Shown in pieces: positions 34,641 through 45,265 of a stretch of 64,000 bases of DNA. The stretch comes from Prorocentrum cordatum (taxonomy: Eukaryota > Sar > Dinophyceae > Prorocentrales > Prorocentraceae): NCBI GenBank assembly GCA_963575745.1, contig CAUYUJ010014753.1, forward strand, positions 278,010 through 342,009. The letters run 5' to 3'. Numbering within the stretch: the first letter of the stretch is position 1; each line of letters begins with the position of its first letter. The notes under the pieces are model-generated. The model was not told the origin of the DNA and did no database searches. It saw nothing but the letters and a program-made list of their open reading frames with translations. The translations under genes were made by a program, and so were the position numbers.

Positions 34641-35039
34641 CGGGGGGGGGTCTGGTATTCGGGCCCAGGCCTGGGCCTGGGAGGATCAAACGACGCGAAG
34701 ATCGGGACAAAATCGGATCGGGATAGCTCGAAATCTCTGAGAGTCGGAGGGTTTGGAGGACGTATTGGGCGCCGCGGCCGCTCCAGAGCGTTCCGGAACA
34801 CTCTGAGAGCGCTCCGGAGCGCTCTGGAGCGGAGGCCCCTCCTTCTGCCCCTCCCTCTTTGTTAACTCAAGCTGTGCGCGGCCCGCTGAGCTTCGACCGG
34901 AAGAGGTGCGCTCGCGACCCGCGGATCAAAAAGGTGTAGGGGGGGTCGCTCCGGTGGTCTGGTCCGCCTGTCTTTCACCGAGGAGCTCAAGCAGTGGCGA
35001 AGCGTCCTGGCTCGCCTGCAGGCCCACCAAAGAATGTTC

Positions 35040-35200
35040 TAAGAACCTTTGTGCGGTTTGCAAGAATGTTCCAGTTCTGGCTGAGAGCGTCTTGTTTCAA
35101 CGTATCCGGCTTATGTTATGAGAGCATTGTTTCTTGCCTTCGAACATTCCTGGGTTCTAAGAACATGTCGTAGTAGGCCTATAAAATGCCGGGACGGTCT
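35040..35200 (+). repeat. Dispersed repeat I, copy 1 (partner 58,880-59,020)
   Basis: Both copies share a TTGTTTCAA/TTGCTTTCAAA region, then AGAGCA(T/C)TG(T/C)TT and a GTAGGCCTA...CCGGGACGGTC end. The second copy lies upstream of the broken coding-like region at 59.4-63.6 kb, so it may be a retroelement leader. Confidence 0.5.
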
Positions 35201-35208
35201 TTGCCCAA

Positions 35209-35349
35209 CGAGCGCGTTCCACTACTCTCAAGATTCCTATTCGCAGATGTCCGAAGATAACAGGTCCAACCTCCGTGTAACGTATCGCAAATATCCCGCG
35301 GCGGATCCGGGCTATTTGCGGGTAGTTACTTGACGAGTAGTGGAACGCG
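35209..35349. mobile_element. 141-bp TIR element inside repeat I, flanked by TTTGCCCA
   Basis: The left arm contains GCGTTCCACTACTCTCAAG and the right arm CTTGACGAGTAGTGGAACGC. TTTGCCCA stands at 35,201-35,208 and 35,350-35,357. The interior contains a second inverted pair (GCAAATATCCCGCGG / GGCTATTTGCGGG). Confidence 0.78.
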
Positions 35350-35357
35350 TTTGCCCA

Positions 35358-36290
35358 GTCTTGTGGCCTCTTCCATCTCGGGTGCTCGAAAAGACGGGGT
35401 GATGGTCGGGCGACGAAAACTAGGCACATGCGGCTGAGACGATGGGGCTCGGGTTTCCAGGCCGCTCTTGAGATTTATGTCGTGGAGCCTACTTGTGGCC
35501 TAGGCCCGCCGTGGCCAGAGAAGTCCCTTCGTTCCTTCTTGTGCGTTCCTTATGGTAGGTAGCACGATGACTGTATGCACATGCACCGATCGTGGGTTGG
35601 CCCATCCTGGATCCAGGATCGGTGCATGTGCCTTCCTGGGTCTCCCTGGCCCAGCCAGGAGTGCCTGTGCGTCGATCTTGTGCCCAGGATGGTCCTGGCC
35701 AGGATCGGTGTGTGTACAGCGTTCTTTGGCTTGTTTTTTTGTTCCTCTTCCTCCTTCTCCTCGACTCGACTCGACTACAGGCATGAGTGCGTTCGCTGCC
35801 TGTTCTGAAGAGGGGGGAAAGGACGAGAAAGACGGCAGCATAAATAAAGAGAGAGAGGGCAGAGGGCGGGAGATCAGCAACTGACAACCAGAGTCCTAAT
35901 TCCTGAGCATGCGGTCGTCTCCCCGCTCCCCCCTTTGTGGCGAGAGAGGTCGAGCGGTACAAAGAAGGGGGGCACGGCCGCACGCACGTCCCACTCCTCG
36001 CCCGCTCCCCTCGCAGTCAGACCCGCTCCCCGGCGGGATCTCCTCGAAGAGCTTGGCGACGACGCCGACGACCTCCCTCCCCCTCCTGGTGGTGGTGGTG
36101 GTCCCCTGGGTGCTGACAGCCGTCCTGATTAGCTCCGCTTCAGTCCTGTGGTCCGCCGGCCCCCTTTTCCCGCTTCGCGCCTGGGTCTTCGGCGGCCCGG
36201 GGGGGTCCCAAGGTTTGAACAGCGCGACGCGCTGTTTTCAACAGCCGCTAGGGCAAAGGCACCCTGCTGCTTTCATGTCTCAGGTTGGCG
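35358..36290. other. No gene supported; hairpin at 35,577-35,632
   Basis: GCACATGCACCGATC and GATCGGTGCATGTGC form a 15-bp stem at about 35,577-35,631. Related CACCGATC...GATCGGTG pairs occur at 35,670-35,716 and 56,933-56,980. The rest is unrecognised. Confidence 0.5.
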
Positions 36291-36299
36291 AGGAGGAGA

Positions 36300-36345
36300 T
36301 GACAGGGGAGGGGAGGGGAGGGGAGGGGAGGGGAGGGGAGGGCTT
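36300..36345 (+). repeat. (GGGGA)n tract
   Basis: About nine GGGGA/GGGGAG repeats; G-quadruplex forming potential. Confidence 0.9.
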
Positions 36346-36629
36346 CGCTCTGCCCGTGCACCACGCCCCATCCGCTCCCACACCTTGCAGAATCTCATGG
36401 TGGTGCATCCCATCGCGCTTCCCGCCCCCACGAGGAGAGCAAATGAGGAATGACCAGGAACCGCAGCTCCCAGCAAACAGGGTCGTCCTCTTTTCTTGGA
36501 GCCTTCAAGGCGCTCCGAACATACACTGGTGGATACCGGTTGGATTAACGCTACCCCGAGAACAGATGTAACTCCTCAAGCTTGACGTCACACGCAGGAT
36601 CGATGGGGGAAGCCACGGCACCACTCTCC

Positions 36630-36720
36630 GCCTCCTCCTCCTCCTCCTCCTCCTCCTCCTCCTCCTCCTCCTCCTCCTCCTCCTCCTCCTCTTCCTCTTC
36701 CTCTTCCTTTTCCTCCTCCG
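36630..36720 (+). repeat. (TCC)n tract
   Basis: CTCCTC repeats grading into CTTCCT. Confidence 0.95.
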
Positions 36721-37032
36721 TGCAAGCGGGGTCCTGCGCCGCCAAGGGGGGGGGGGGGCAGGTCAGAGGAGGGAAGAGCCAGCCCGGGACCCTGCACTCG
36801 AAAGGCAGGACACTCAGCGAGTTGGTCGGGGAGATGGGCGGCACGGCTCGTCTTCTGAATAGCCAAGCCTCTGGCGCCACCATCGCAGAGCGGATTTCGT
36901 TCGGGAAGCGACAGGACTCGTGCCCAGAGTGTCCTGGAGGATTTCGTTCCAGATGTCGAGGTGAACTTCGTGCGGATTTCTGTTGGCGGGGAATGAACAC
37001 CAAAAAAATCCACGCGAAATTCGATTCGTTTG

Positions 37033-38260
37033 TCACTCGCCGTTTCGGGGTTCTGCATTTACAGAAATCCGTGCAAAAATCCGCTGCAGCACGTCTGCAA
37101 GGTCGGTGCAGTGAAAAGTCGTGTTTCTCCCATGAAGCACTTCTTCCTGAGATTCCCTTGCGGTCCATCGCTGCCAGGCAATCCTGAATTGGGGGGGTGT
37201 CCGAGCCACATGTTTCGCCGCAGCGGTGTGATGCTTCGTGAGACACACCTGGCGACAGGTCTTTACCACCCACGAGAATACACGATCCTCTCTCTTGTGA
37301 GTCCTGCCCACATGCACAGCAATGGTCCGCTGGGCTCTAGTATGAAAATCGCACTCGTAGCAAAAGAACATCTCTTAAGCAGGCCTTGGCCCATCGTCGG
37401 CACACTCCAGTTCGGTCCCCGAAATAAGTTCGCAGAGATAAGCGTCACGCTTCTTGGTCAAATACCCTTCTTCGCGATACAACTTACACCTACCCAGGGT
37501 CGCCGAGATTTTGCCGAACACAATCTTCGGGACCGTTTCTGGCGATTCTCACCCGATCCCTGAAAGACCCAGTCCCCGGAACCTCGCTTTGGAAGGCGAA
37601 TTCGTTGAGCAATTCACAATCGTCTTTAAGCATCTCCGTCCAAGCCTGGTTCCTTTCAAGCTAGGAGTCCAGGACACGGCGAAGCATGGGCAGAGCGGCT
37701 CTGGGCAAACGCACAAGATATTTCAACTTGGTAACCTTCAGCGTGGCTCCAAGCCCCCCCCCTCCCCTGTGGACCTGGTGGGGAACATCTTCACTCAGAA
37801 AGTGCCCTCCTGGAAAGTGCTAAGCGGCAGCCCGAGACACGCACGATAAACCTTAGCATCATATCTGTCCATCCTCTGAAGGAAAAACAAAAAACAAAAA
37901 AAAAAAAAAAAAAAATCCTACCCCAAGTGGCAGCGTTGAAAAGAAGTTTGGACACTAGACATGTCTCCCCAACTTGTACAATGAAATCTCTCGGCTGAAA
38001 AGTGTTGCGAGCGAGTCTGGCATTATGCATGTACACAGGCGCGGCGGTGGAGGCACGATAGGCAACCTCGGCACACATGGCTCCAGAGTTCATGACCGTG
38101 CTACTAAGCACTCTATGGCTCCTGAGCGCTGGGGCGGCCACACCTCCCAGGTCGGATCTGATCTTGCACTCCTCCCGAGTCAACATGTCGATGCGGGCAT
38201 GCTTAGAAGTCCCCCGGACAAACCCCAAAAGAAAAGTTGTTGTTGCTGCTGCTGTTGTTG
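37033..38260 (-). pseudogene. Decayed LINE-type reverse transcriptase, C-terminal part with C2H2 finger
   Basis: Read on the minus strand, the order is: IDMLTREECKIRSDLGGVAA and RDFIVQVGETCLVSKLLFNA (about 38,200-37,925); a ~28-nt A/T homopolymer interruption at 37,887-37,915; RMDRYDAKVYRACLGLPLS (about 37,870-37,810); VTKLKYLVRLPRAALPMLRR and WTEMLKDDCELLNEFAF in another frame with a stop; and finally an intact ORF 37,371-37,033 starting FFCYECDFHTRAQRTIAVHV. That last ORF holds a classic finger, C-x2-C-x12-H-x4-H, then KTCRQVCLTKHH. A thumb/connection region that ends in a C2H2 finger followed by a second Cys/His cluster is typical of dinoflagellate non-LTR retrotransposons (family knowledge). 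Catalytic YxDD motifs are absent, being upstream of the truncation at about 38,260. Dead. Confidence 0.6.
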
Positions 38261-38279
38261 CTGTCGGTGGCGGTGCTGT

Positions 38280-39000
38280 TGAATTTTCATGTTTGAAATA
38301 AGTAATGTTGATCCTCACCACCGGTGCACATTGTATTTTTCAATTGAAGTGCTCCCCATCGGGGCTCGCACCCTGCTTTTTTTTTTATCCGGTAAAAATC
38401 GTCCTGCTCAAATTGTGTTGTTGCCCCCCAGGCTACAACAACAACGGCTCCCGCCTGATACTTCCTCACAGGTGATTCCAAAATCACGCTCTCGCGCAGG
38501 ACTGCCTCAAGATATGCAGGAATCGCGCTCTCGCGTAGGACTTCCTCGCAATGTATTCAAACGCCGCGTCCTCGACACTCCAGAATCACGCTCTCGCTTT
38601 GGCCTTTCTCACGATTGATTTGAGAATCGCGATATCGCTCGAGACTTCCTCGCGATTCATGCAGGACTCATGCTTCAGCAACCCGCCTGCTCGACCTGGC
38701 CGCCTGGGCCCGCCTTCCGACCCGCCCGCTAGGGTCTGCCCGCCCGATCCGCCCGGTCTGGTTCTGCCACGTGTTTTCTGGCTTCTAGCCCCCCTCCTGC
38801 TAATTTCTCTCGTGCTTCATCCTTCTCCCTCCCCCTTCCATCCGTCTTCTCTTCCCCTGTTTTAGGGGCTGCGCTAAATGTACGTGGCAGGCAACTAAGA
38901 TGTACACCCAAGGGGGTACGATCGAAGACGAAGAGGGCGAGTTCTGAGGGTTTGGAGTGACGTGTTGAATAGCACGCGAGCAGATTAGAGCGAGCAGGAT
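38280..39000 (+). repeat. Repeat J unit, isolated copy 1
   Basis: Carries the landmarks of the 50-54 kb array: TACAACAACAACGGCTCCCG; GGAATCGCGCTCTCGCGTAG; CTGCTCGACCTGGCCGCCTG; GGTCTGGTTCTGCCACGTG; and a GATCGAAGACGAAGAGGGCG end. Confidence 0.85.
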
Positions 39001-39076
39001 TAACATGAGGTTGTTGTTGCTGTTGCTGTTGCTGTTGTGGGTGTTGGTGTTGGTGGTGTTGTGGTGGTGTTGCTTG

Positions 39077-39107
<31 letters not shown>

Positions 39108-39127
39108 GGTGTTGGTGTTGGTGTTGG

Positions 39128-39203
<76 letters not shown>

Positions 39204-39250
39204 GCTGTTGTTGCTGTTGTTGTTGTTGTTGGTGTTGTTGTTAGTGGTAT
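39000..39250 (+). repeat. (TTG)n tract
   Basis: TTGTTG/GGTGTTGGTG repeat closing the repeat J unit. It gives Leu/Cys or Asn/Thr runs that are not protein. Confidence 0.95.
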
Positions 39251-39327
39251 TGTGTTTGTTAGCGTTGGTGTTACTGGTATGGCGATTGGCATTGTCATTG
39301 TCAGTGTTATTGTTCCTGTGCTTGTTC

Positions 39328-40264
39328 TTATTGTTGCTGGTGTCCCATGTTGGCCTCAAATCCCAGGACGGCAGCCTTCTCAAAGAGAATCCCCTGAACA
39401 ATACCAGCAACTGTGTGAAGTTCCTGAGTGGTAGCGCCCCCCACAATGGACAGGACATTGACAAAACTAGCATTGCAGTGCATCATATGCCAATCTTGCG
39501 GTCGCGACAGGAGGGGCTCTGAATCAGGGGGGAGGGGGGTCCAAACCAGCCCTTGATCCTGCATCCTTATTTCAACCTGGGAAAATAAGTGGGTCAAAAG
39601 CAATACTGAAGAAGTCAGTGTCCCCAACCTTTCCAGGTCCCGTGCCCCTAACGTCTTTGACGAACGTATCGCCCCCCTGGAAAACCAATCGCTGTCCTTG
39701 CTGAGTTTCACAAAGCAACTGCACTACCTGCTCATCTTCAGCCTCACGCTCAAGCCTCGGAGTCTCGCTAAGACGCCTCAAGACGCCATGGTGGATGTTG
39801 CACAAGACGTTCAAGAGTGCACGCTTCTCTCGAACTTGGCATGCCTGGCATCCACGCTTCTGCTGTAGAACGCGGCGATGAAGCCACACTTCCATGAGGC
39901 TGGCCCCCTCATGGCAATGCCAGTCTTGAGCGCGACAGGGACAGTACAGGCGGCTGCCTCCGTCGGGAGCGGCCCACGTGGTCTCCCCGTGGAGCCGGCC
40001 GGGCCCGGGCGCTCTGCCCCTGCTGGTCTTCCTCGAGGCCAGGGCGAGTTCGGCCCTGGTGATGAGAGTTTGGCTCCCCGTGCAAGCCTCAAGGGCGGGA
40101 CCCGGATCCTGCTGGTCATAGTCGCGAGCGATATCGTCAGAGTTGGCACGGCGAGTGTGCTCGTTCTCGGCGGGGCAACGTGGCAAGGCATCTGCATCTC
40201 GCTCGGCGAGCAGAGGGTTCCCAGCAGAGCCAAGTCCCATGGAAGACGCGAGGAGGGTCTTCAT
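39328..40264 (-). CDS. Hypothetical protein, two exons (40,264-39,629 and 39,576-39,328)
   Basis: ATG at 40,264 with an in-frame TGA shortly upstream. Exon 1 gives 212 residues. Its centre contains a Cys/His cluster, LYCPCRAQDWHCHEGAS then KRGCQACQ, that could bind zinc. The end reads LVFQGGDTFVKDVRGTGPGK. A 52-nt GT-AG intron (GTTGGGG...TTATTTTCCCAG) takes the frame into VEIRMQDQGLVWTPLPPD, through NVLSIVGGATTQELHTVAGI, to stop: 294 residues in all. Without splicing, exon 1 ends 19 residues later (...FDPLIFPG). The polypyrimidine acceptor and the protein-like quality on both sides favour the intron. I recognise no family. It is flanked by repeat J on one side and unique DNA on the other. Confidence 0.45.
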
Positions 40265-41200
40265 TTTGTTTCCCGATCACCTGAGAAGAACGCCCAAATC
40301 CCTCCAGGTCGTTGTGTAACCAGGTTCCAGGGACAGGCATACATGCTGGGCTTTGTTTTGCGAAAAGCGAGCCTATTCCCCATGCACTTGATCATGCAAC
40401 GAGAGGGTGGTGAAGGAGACGAAGGCAATGCGGCTCAACAGCCATTCATATTGGCCATGTCTCTTCCATGGCACACACACACACTTGACATCCGTCCTCC
40501 TCATCATCAGTTTCACGAACCCCGCCTATAGAGATCTCTGAGAGCAGCATGCGCAACGTACTTCATCCATGCATGCAAGCGTTGCCAGGAAGATCGCTTG
40601 TTTGTGTCCGGGAACCGTCCAGGACTGCCTTGTAGCCACAGTTACACCTCCTTCGATGTTTCGCTCGAGCGCACGCTAGGGCAGGTCTGGAGGCTGATTC
40701 TGAGGGGAAGCATATCCGAGCGTTTTCTCTAGGTGGAGGGCAAAGGGTGAAATCTGAAATGTCGTTCCGATTGATTCTCGAGGCTGGAACCTGCAAGAGG
40801 TGAATCGCAAGACGGATTGATCCTCGAGATGCAAAAGCCCATACGGATTTCACCCTGAGCCCTCCACCCTAAGAAAATGCTCAGCATATACTTAGTTCTT
40901 AATTCTTCGCGCATTCCCACCAGCCCATCCAACAAGGATGCCCAGGAGAGCCGCTGGCAGAATGGAAGTACATGAGCAAATAGTGAAGCAGGGAGGCCGG
41001 CAGTGGAGGCCCGTTGGGGCCACCTCGGGTCTCTCTGTGGGCCCTTTTGGGAGCATTGGAGGCCCTCTTGGGGGGCATGCTTGGTGCCCTCTTGGGCGCC
41101 TTTCTGGGACACTCCTGAGGCCATCTTAGGAAAACCACCGCCGAAGAAGAGGTCGCGATGACTGCGCCCTCGCCGCATGCCCAAAACTCACATCTCGGAG
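40265..41200. other. No gene supported
   Basis: Mostly unique DNA. It includes the CTTCGCGCATTCCCACCAGC repeat flank also found near 5,290 and a short family-C segment at 41,030-41,120. Confidence 0.45.
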
Positions 41201-41259
41201 CCCTCCTGCGGCGCAACTTGGGCGCTCTTCGGGCCGCCTTGGAGCCTTCCTGGGCCCAT

Positions 41260-41455
41260 CTTGAGGCTCTCTTGGGCGATCTTGAAGACATCAAAAGATC
41301 ATCTTGAGACATCAAGAGATCATAGCTCTTGACAGCAAAAGATCATCTTGAATACATCAAAAGATCATCTTGAAGACATCAAAAGATCGCTTCTTAGGCG
41401 ATCTTAGCCTTCCTGAGCCCATCTTGAGACATCAAAAGATCATCTGTAGCGAAAT
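41260..41455 (+). repeat. GACATCAAAAGATCATCTT minisatellite
   Basis: About seven copies of (T)GA(A)GACATCAAAAGATCATC at irregular spacing. Further on, the phrase CCAGAAAATRTGGGAAACTA is duplicated at 41,672 and 41,716. Confidence 0.8.
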
Positions 41456-41779
41456 CCCGAGAAGGCACGAGTTGTTGAGGTCCGTGTGGTTATTGGCGTG
41501 GTTACTGGGGGGGTTGGGCATGGCCGCTTGGAGCCGTATTGGGGCGGTCTTGGAGCCCCGTGGACGGCACCTGGAGCGATCTCGAGTTTTTCTTTGTGCG
41601 GCCTTGGAGGCCACCCGGGGCCATCTGTCAGGAGCAAAAGAACACACAGACACAATTAATCCTCGATTCCCCAGAAAATGTGGGAAACTATGGGAAGTGG
41701 GGGGGACGACAAAACCCCAGAAAATATGGGAAACTATGGGGAATCGTTTGATTTGTGTGTATTTATTTGTGTGTCCTGG

Positions 41780-42870
41780 GGCCCCTTCAATCTGGGGCCA
41801 CCCAGAAGGCATCTTGGCCTATCCTGGACCCCCGGACACCTCGTGCCCCGACCCGTCCAGGCACGGGGGGGAGGGGGAATTGGCAGGGCTCGACCCAAAC
41901 GGTGTCCCTGCGATCTCGAGGACCGTCTTCGTTTTTGAGCTCGTCTCGCAGCAAAAGGCGGGACGAAGACAAAGCGAGGGAGAATGGCAACAGCACGAAA
42001 ACGGAAAACACAGCTTAGGCCAAGCCTAGGGAAGTGGGAGGGGTAAGCTCTTCCCAGGAAGGAACAGGGGGGGTCGAAGAAGAGACTCTCGAAAGCACGT
42101 TCGCCCAGAGGGTGCATGGGATTCTACATCATCCCTTCGTCGTGACGAACACTCAGACGGTCGATCAACGTGATCTTAGCTCGGGCTTGGAGGGCCTGTT
42201 TTCAGTCCCAGGACGACAACAAGAACGGCCTGGGATGAAAACGATTTTCCCGCAACGGGTTGAAAGGCCTGGGACTAACGTCGGTAAGAATCTGACGACA
42301 GGTGTTTGGCATTTTGGCTCCAATGGGTGGCTTGGGTTTCTCCATCGATCTCATCAAGCGCCGGTTTGAGCCAGAGATGTGCATCCTTGCGTGTACGGGG
42401 CTCTGCCAGCCTTTGGCTGCACGTGCCCTCAGATCTAACCGTCGGGGATCACTTACGATGGGCGTCTTCGCCCCACTCCCGGACCTCAGGATCACAGAGC
42501 GAAACGCGGCTGGAGGGATGCCGCGGAAATCTGGCAGCACCCGAAAGGATGAGGCGTCACTATGACCAACTGTGAAGGCCCTACGGCTGGCGCCGCCGAC
42601 CTTGCATGCGGGGAGGGGAGCTGGAGCAGGCGGACGAGGAAGAGGGGAGGGTCCTCTTCCAAACCTCCTGGGGGCTTCTTGGGTCTTCGAGAGCCTCTGG
42701 GGCCCCCCAGGCAGCACCCGAGAGGTTGAGGCGCAGCTGCGTAGCAGTCATTCTTTCCCCACTGCTGCCGCACATTTCCGCCGCGGCCGCCTCTCGCATG
42801 ACTCGCTGCGCCCGTCTTCGCTCTTGCAGCGTGCTTGCGCCCATCATCGCGCTCAGACTCAACAGGCTGG
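41780..42870. other. No gene supported
   Basis: Non-repetitive GC-rich DNA, open in several frames on both strands with no motif. A candidate minus ORF of 171 codons (42,717-42,202) is matched by plus-strand openness. Confidence 0.35.
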
Positions 42871-42879
42871 TGCCCCATG

Positions 42880-43138
42880 ATCGCACCGCAAACATCTGGC
42901 GCCTCGATTCGGCGACGAGCGAGGGGGAGAAGTGAGAAGGAGAAGGCCTTCTCAGAAGGCGGCGGGGCTTCTCGGACGCCCGGGCGCCTCCTGAGAAGTT
43001 TTCTGCGTCGTCGTTCGCGGCAGAAAACTTCTCAGCAGGCCAGGGGACTTCCGAGCCCTCTGAGGAGGCCTTCTCCTCCTCGCTTCCCCCCTCGCTCGCC
43101 GCCGACCACGATCGCACCGCAGACGTCCGGCGCCTCGA
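42880..43138. repeat. Family P inverted-repeat element between ~30-bp direct repeats
   Basis: GATCGCACCGCAAACATCTG...GGCGCCTCGAT at 42,883-42,912 recurs at 43,109-43,138 with three changes. The intervening ~195 bp is a family P element: AAGGAGAAGGCCTTCTCAGA at its left and GAGGAGGCCTTCTCCTCC at its right. The inner pair is GAGAAGTTTTCTGC / GCAGAAAACTTCTC. Confidence 0.75.
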
Positions 43139-43218
43139 TAGTTTGGGTGCGAGTGCCCCGGGGTCGGTCTTGCACCCCGAGTCGTTTTGTGGACGGCCCC
43201 GGGCTCGAAGGCGGACCT

Positions 43219-43438
43219 CCAGATGCGGTAGGTTCGTGCGGCGTTGGCGCGCCGGCGACGCCGGCGAAGGCGTTCAAGGTTGAACTCTGCGGCGCGGAAG
43301 CACTGAGGGACTCGGTGACGCCACTGGACCCGACGGAACTCAACCTCGAGCGATCGGGGCCGCGATCGGTTCAAGGTCGAACGATCGACGCGGTGTGAAA
43401 AACCTGTGCGCGCGCCAACGCCGCACGAACCTACCGTA
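43219..43438. mobile_element. TIR element with GGTAGGTTCGTGCGGCGTTG arms
   Basis: The left arm runs from about 43,219 to 43,245 (ending GGCGCGC). The right arm at about 43,411-43,438 is its reverse complement, GCGCGCCAACGCCGCACGAA then CCTACC. No clear target duplication and no coding content. Confidence 0.78.
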
Positions 43439-43547
43439 CCCCCAGGCGGCGACGGCCCGCCCAAGGGCCGGACGGCCCGATCCCTCCAGGTGCCTCGAAG
43501 GCTGGACGGCCCAGGGCTCCGACCGCCTCGATTTCTCGGGGCTCCGC

Positions 43548-44325
43548 ATCCTAGGCCTCCCAGATGGGGTCGCAGTAGATGGGGTCGGAAGATCGCGCCG
43601 CATCGCCGATGCATCGGCAGTGCGGCTCGATGTGGGGCCTGATTTGCTTCACGTCGGCGTCGCCGTTGCATCGCCCACGTCGACGATGTATCGCCGGCCC
43701 ATCGCCGATGCATCGACGATGTATCGGCGATGCGGCTCGATCCTCCGACCCCTTCTACTCCGACCCCATCTAGGAGGCCTCTGCGCATGTCCTCATCCTC
43801 CTCCTCCTCCTCCTCCTCCTCCTCCTCCTCCTCCTCCCTCCTCCTCCTCCTCCCCCCCCTCCTTTTCCTCCTCCTCCTCCTGGACGCCGAGTAGATGGGG
43901 TCCGAGTAGATGGGGTCGTAGGATCGTGCCGCATCGCCGATGCATCGGCGATGCATCGGCGATGCGGCTCGATGTGGGGCTTACTTTTCTCCACGTTGAC
44001 GTCGCCGAAGCATCGCCGACGTCGGCAGTGCATCGCCGATGTATCGGCGATGCGGCGCGATCCTCCGAGCAGATGGGGTCGGCGGATCGCGCGCGCATCG
44101 CCGATGCATCGGCGATGCATCGGCGATGCGGCTCGACGTGGGGCCCGATCTTCCCCACGCCGACGTCGCCGGTGCGTCGCCTACGTCGCCGATGCGTCGC
44201 CGACGTCGGCGATGCATCGCCGGAGCATCGCCGATGCATCGTCGGTGCATCGCCATTGCGTCGCCGACGTATCGGCGATGCGGCGCGATCCTCCGACGCC
44301 ATGCGGGAGGCCTCCGGTTCTGGCG
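43548..44325 (+). mobile_element. Cluster of three palindromic family Q elements
   Basis: Unit 1 (about 43,556-43,778) has ends AGGCCTCCCAGATGGGGTCG and, inverted, CGACCCCATCTAGGAGGCCT. Units 2 and 3 (about 43,893-44,075 and 44,075-44,315) share GGATCG(C/T)GCCGCATCGCC and end GCGGCGCGATCCTCCGA. The core is the self-complementary GCATCGCCGAT/GCATCGGCGATGC word repeated many times with CGCCGACGTCGGCG variants. A (TCC)n tract separates units 1 and 2 (43,795-43,880). Other copies: 20,015, 23,592, 46,178. Confidence 0.85.
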
Positions 44326-44514
44326 ATGTCGCGGACCATTCTCGCTCAGAGTGCGTGTGGCAGCAGCGGCGGGACGATGAGCGAGCGAGGGAGCACGAGA
44401 GTAGGCACGAGACGGAGAGCACGGTTCAGCTCGAGCCCTGGCCTGGGACGCTTCGAGGCAGGCGGCGCGGAGGCAGCGTTCGGCAGCGGCGCGCGGCTCC
44501 CCGCCGCGCGGGCC

Positions 44515-44640
44515 TGTCCGCCCCGAGGAGGGCTTCTGCTACGGGCTCGAGTGGCCGGCGGGGCGGCAGCAGCGCCACCCGTTCCAGGCGCTGGTCCTGT
44601 TCGTCAAGGGCTCCCTCGAGGGCGCGAAGTTATTCGCGCT
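44515..44640 (+). CDS. Exon-like island, function unknown
   Basis: In one plus frame the DNA reads RPEEGFCYGLEWPAGRQQRH then PFQALVLFVKGSLEGAK, about 37 residues of ordinary composition amid low-complexity surroundings. The frame then runs into a GCGCGAAG/CTTCGCGC palindromic repeat where it loses protein character, so a splice donor is expected near 44,628 (possibly within CTCGAGGGCGCG). No start codon is evident. I do not recognise the family. Confidence 0.3.
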
Positions 44641-44772
44641 TCGCGCTTCGCGGTCCTCGTTCCTTCTCCCCCTCCTCCTCGTCCTCCTATTCTCCTTCTG
44701 GGAGGGCGGCGCGAGAGCGCGAAGTTATTCGCGCTTCGCGCTTCGCGCAGCGCGAAGCGCGAAGTTGGGAGC
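44626..44772. repeat. GCGCGAAGTTATTCGCGCTT palindromic repeats
   Basis: The phrase GCGAAGTTATTCGCGCTTCG occurs at about 44,628 and 44,718. The second copy continues CGCAGCGCGAAGCGCGAAG, making an imperfect hairpin of about 30 bases. Confidence 0.8.
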
Positions 44773-45064
44773 CCTAGTTCGTCGTCGTGGTGGAAGTCCT
44801 CTTCGTCTCGGGAGGGGAAAAAGGCACCCATACCGCTACCCTTCGCCCGTCGCTACCCACACCGCTGCTCCCTTTTTGGGCCTCCTGGGTGGCCCTCGTC
44901 GCCACCGCTGAATTCGCCTCGAGATCCTGGTCAGAACGCACCCCAGGAGAGGTCCAGGGAGTAGCGGTATCGGTGCCTCTTGGTTTACCCATCGCCGCCC
45001 AGTTTTGCCCCCGTCGTGGTCGGGATGGTCCACCCCTTCGTCCTCTCATTGGCAGGGGTCGCTT

Positions 45065-45265
45065 CCTGTCGGTGACGGGCCAAGCTTCAAAGAAGGAAAG
45101 ACTGCACAGGCATCGAGCTTGCGAAGGTCACTGCGGATTTCTGCGGTCCGCGCTGGACGCGCCTTGGCGTCTCCTCTGGCGCGCTCCGCGGCAGCGGCTG
45201 GTCCATTGCCGATCCAAGCAGTCAGCACGGGCTTTCGAAAGTTTGTGTTTTATGCAGTGTTGCTG
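45065..45265. repeat. Family R element (diverged TIR copy)
   Basis: GAAGGTCACTGCGGATTTCT...GCGCGCTCCGCGGCAGCGG...CCGATCCAAGCAG...TTTCGAAAGTTTGTGTTTTA follows the layout of the 199-bp element at 46,729. A (TCC)n tract follows at 45,300-45,430. Confidence 0.6.

Noticed and set aside
43548-44325. CRISPR-like array of palindromic repeats
   Set aside because: Repeat spacing is irregular and the spacers are themselves copies of the repeat. The DNA is eukaryotic and no cas genes are present.
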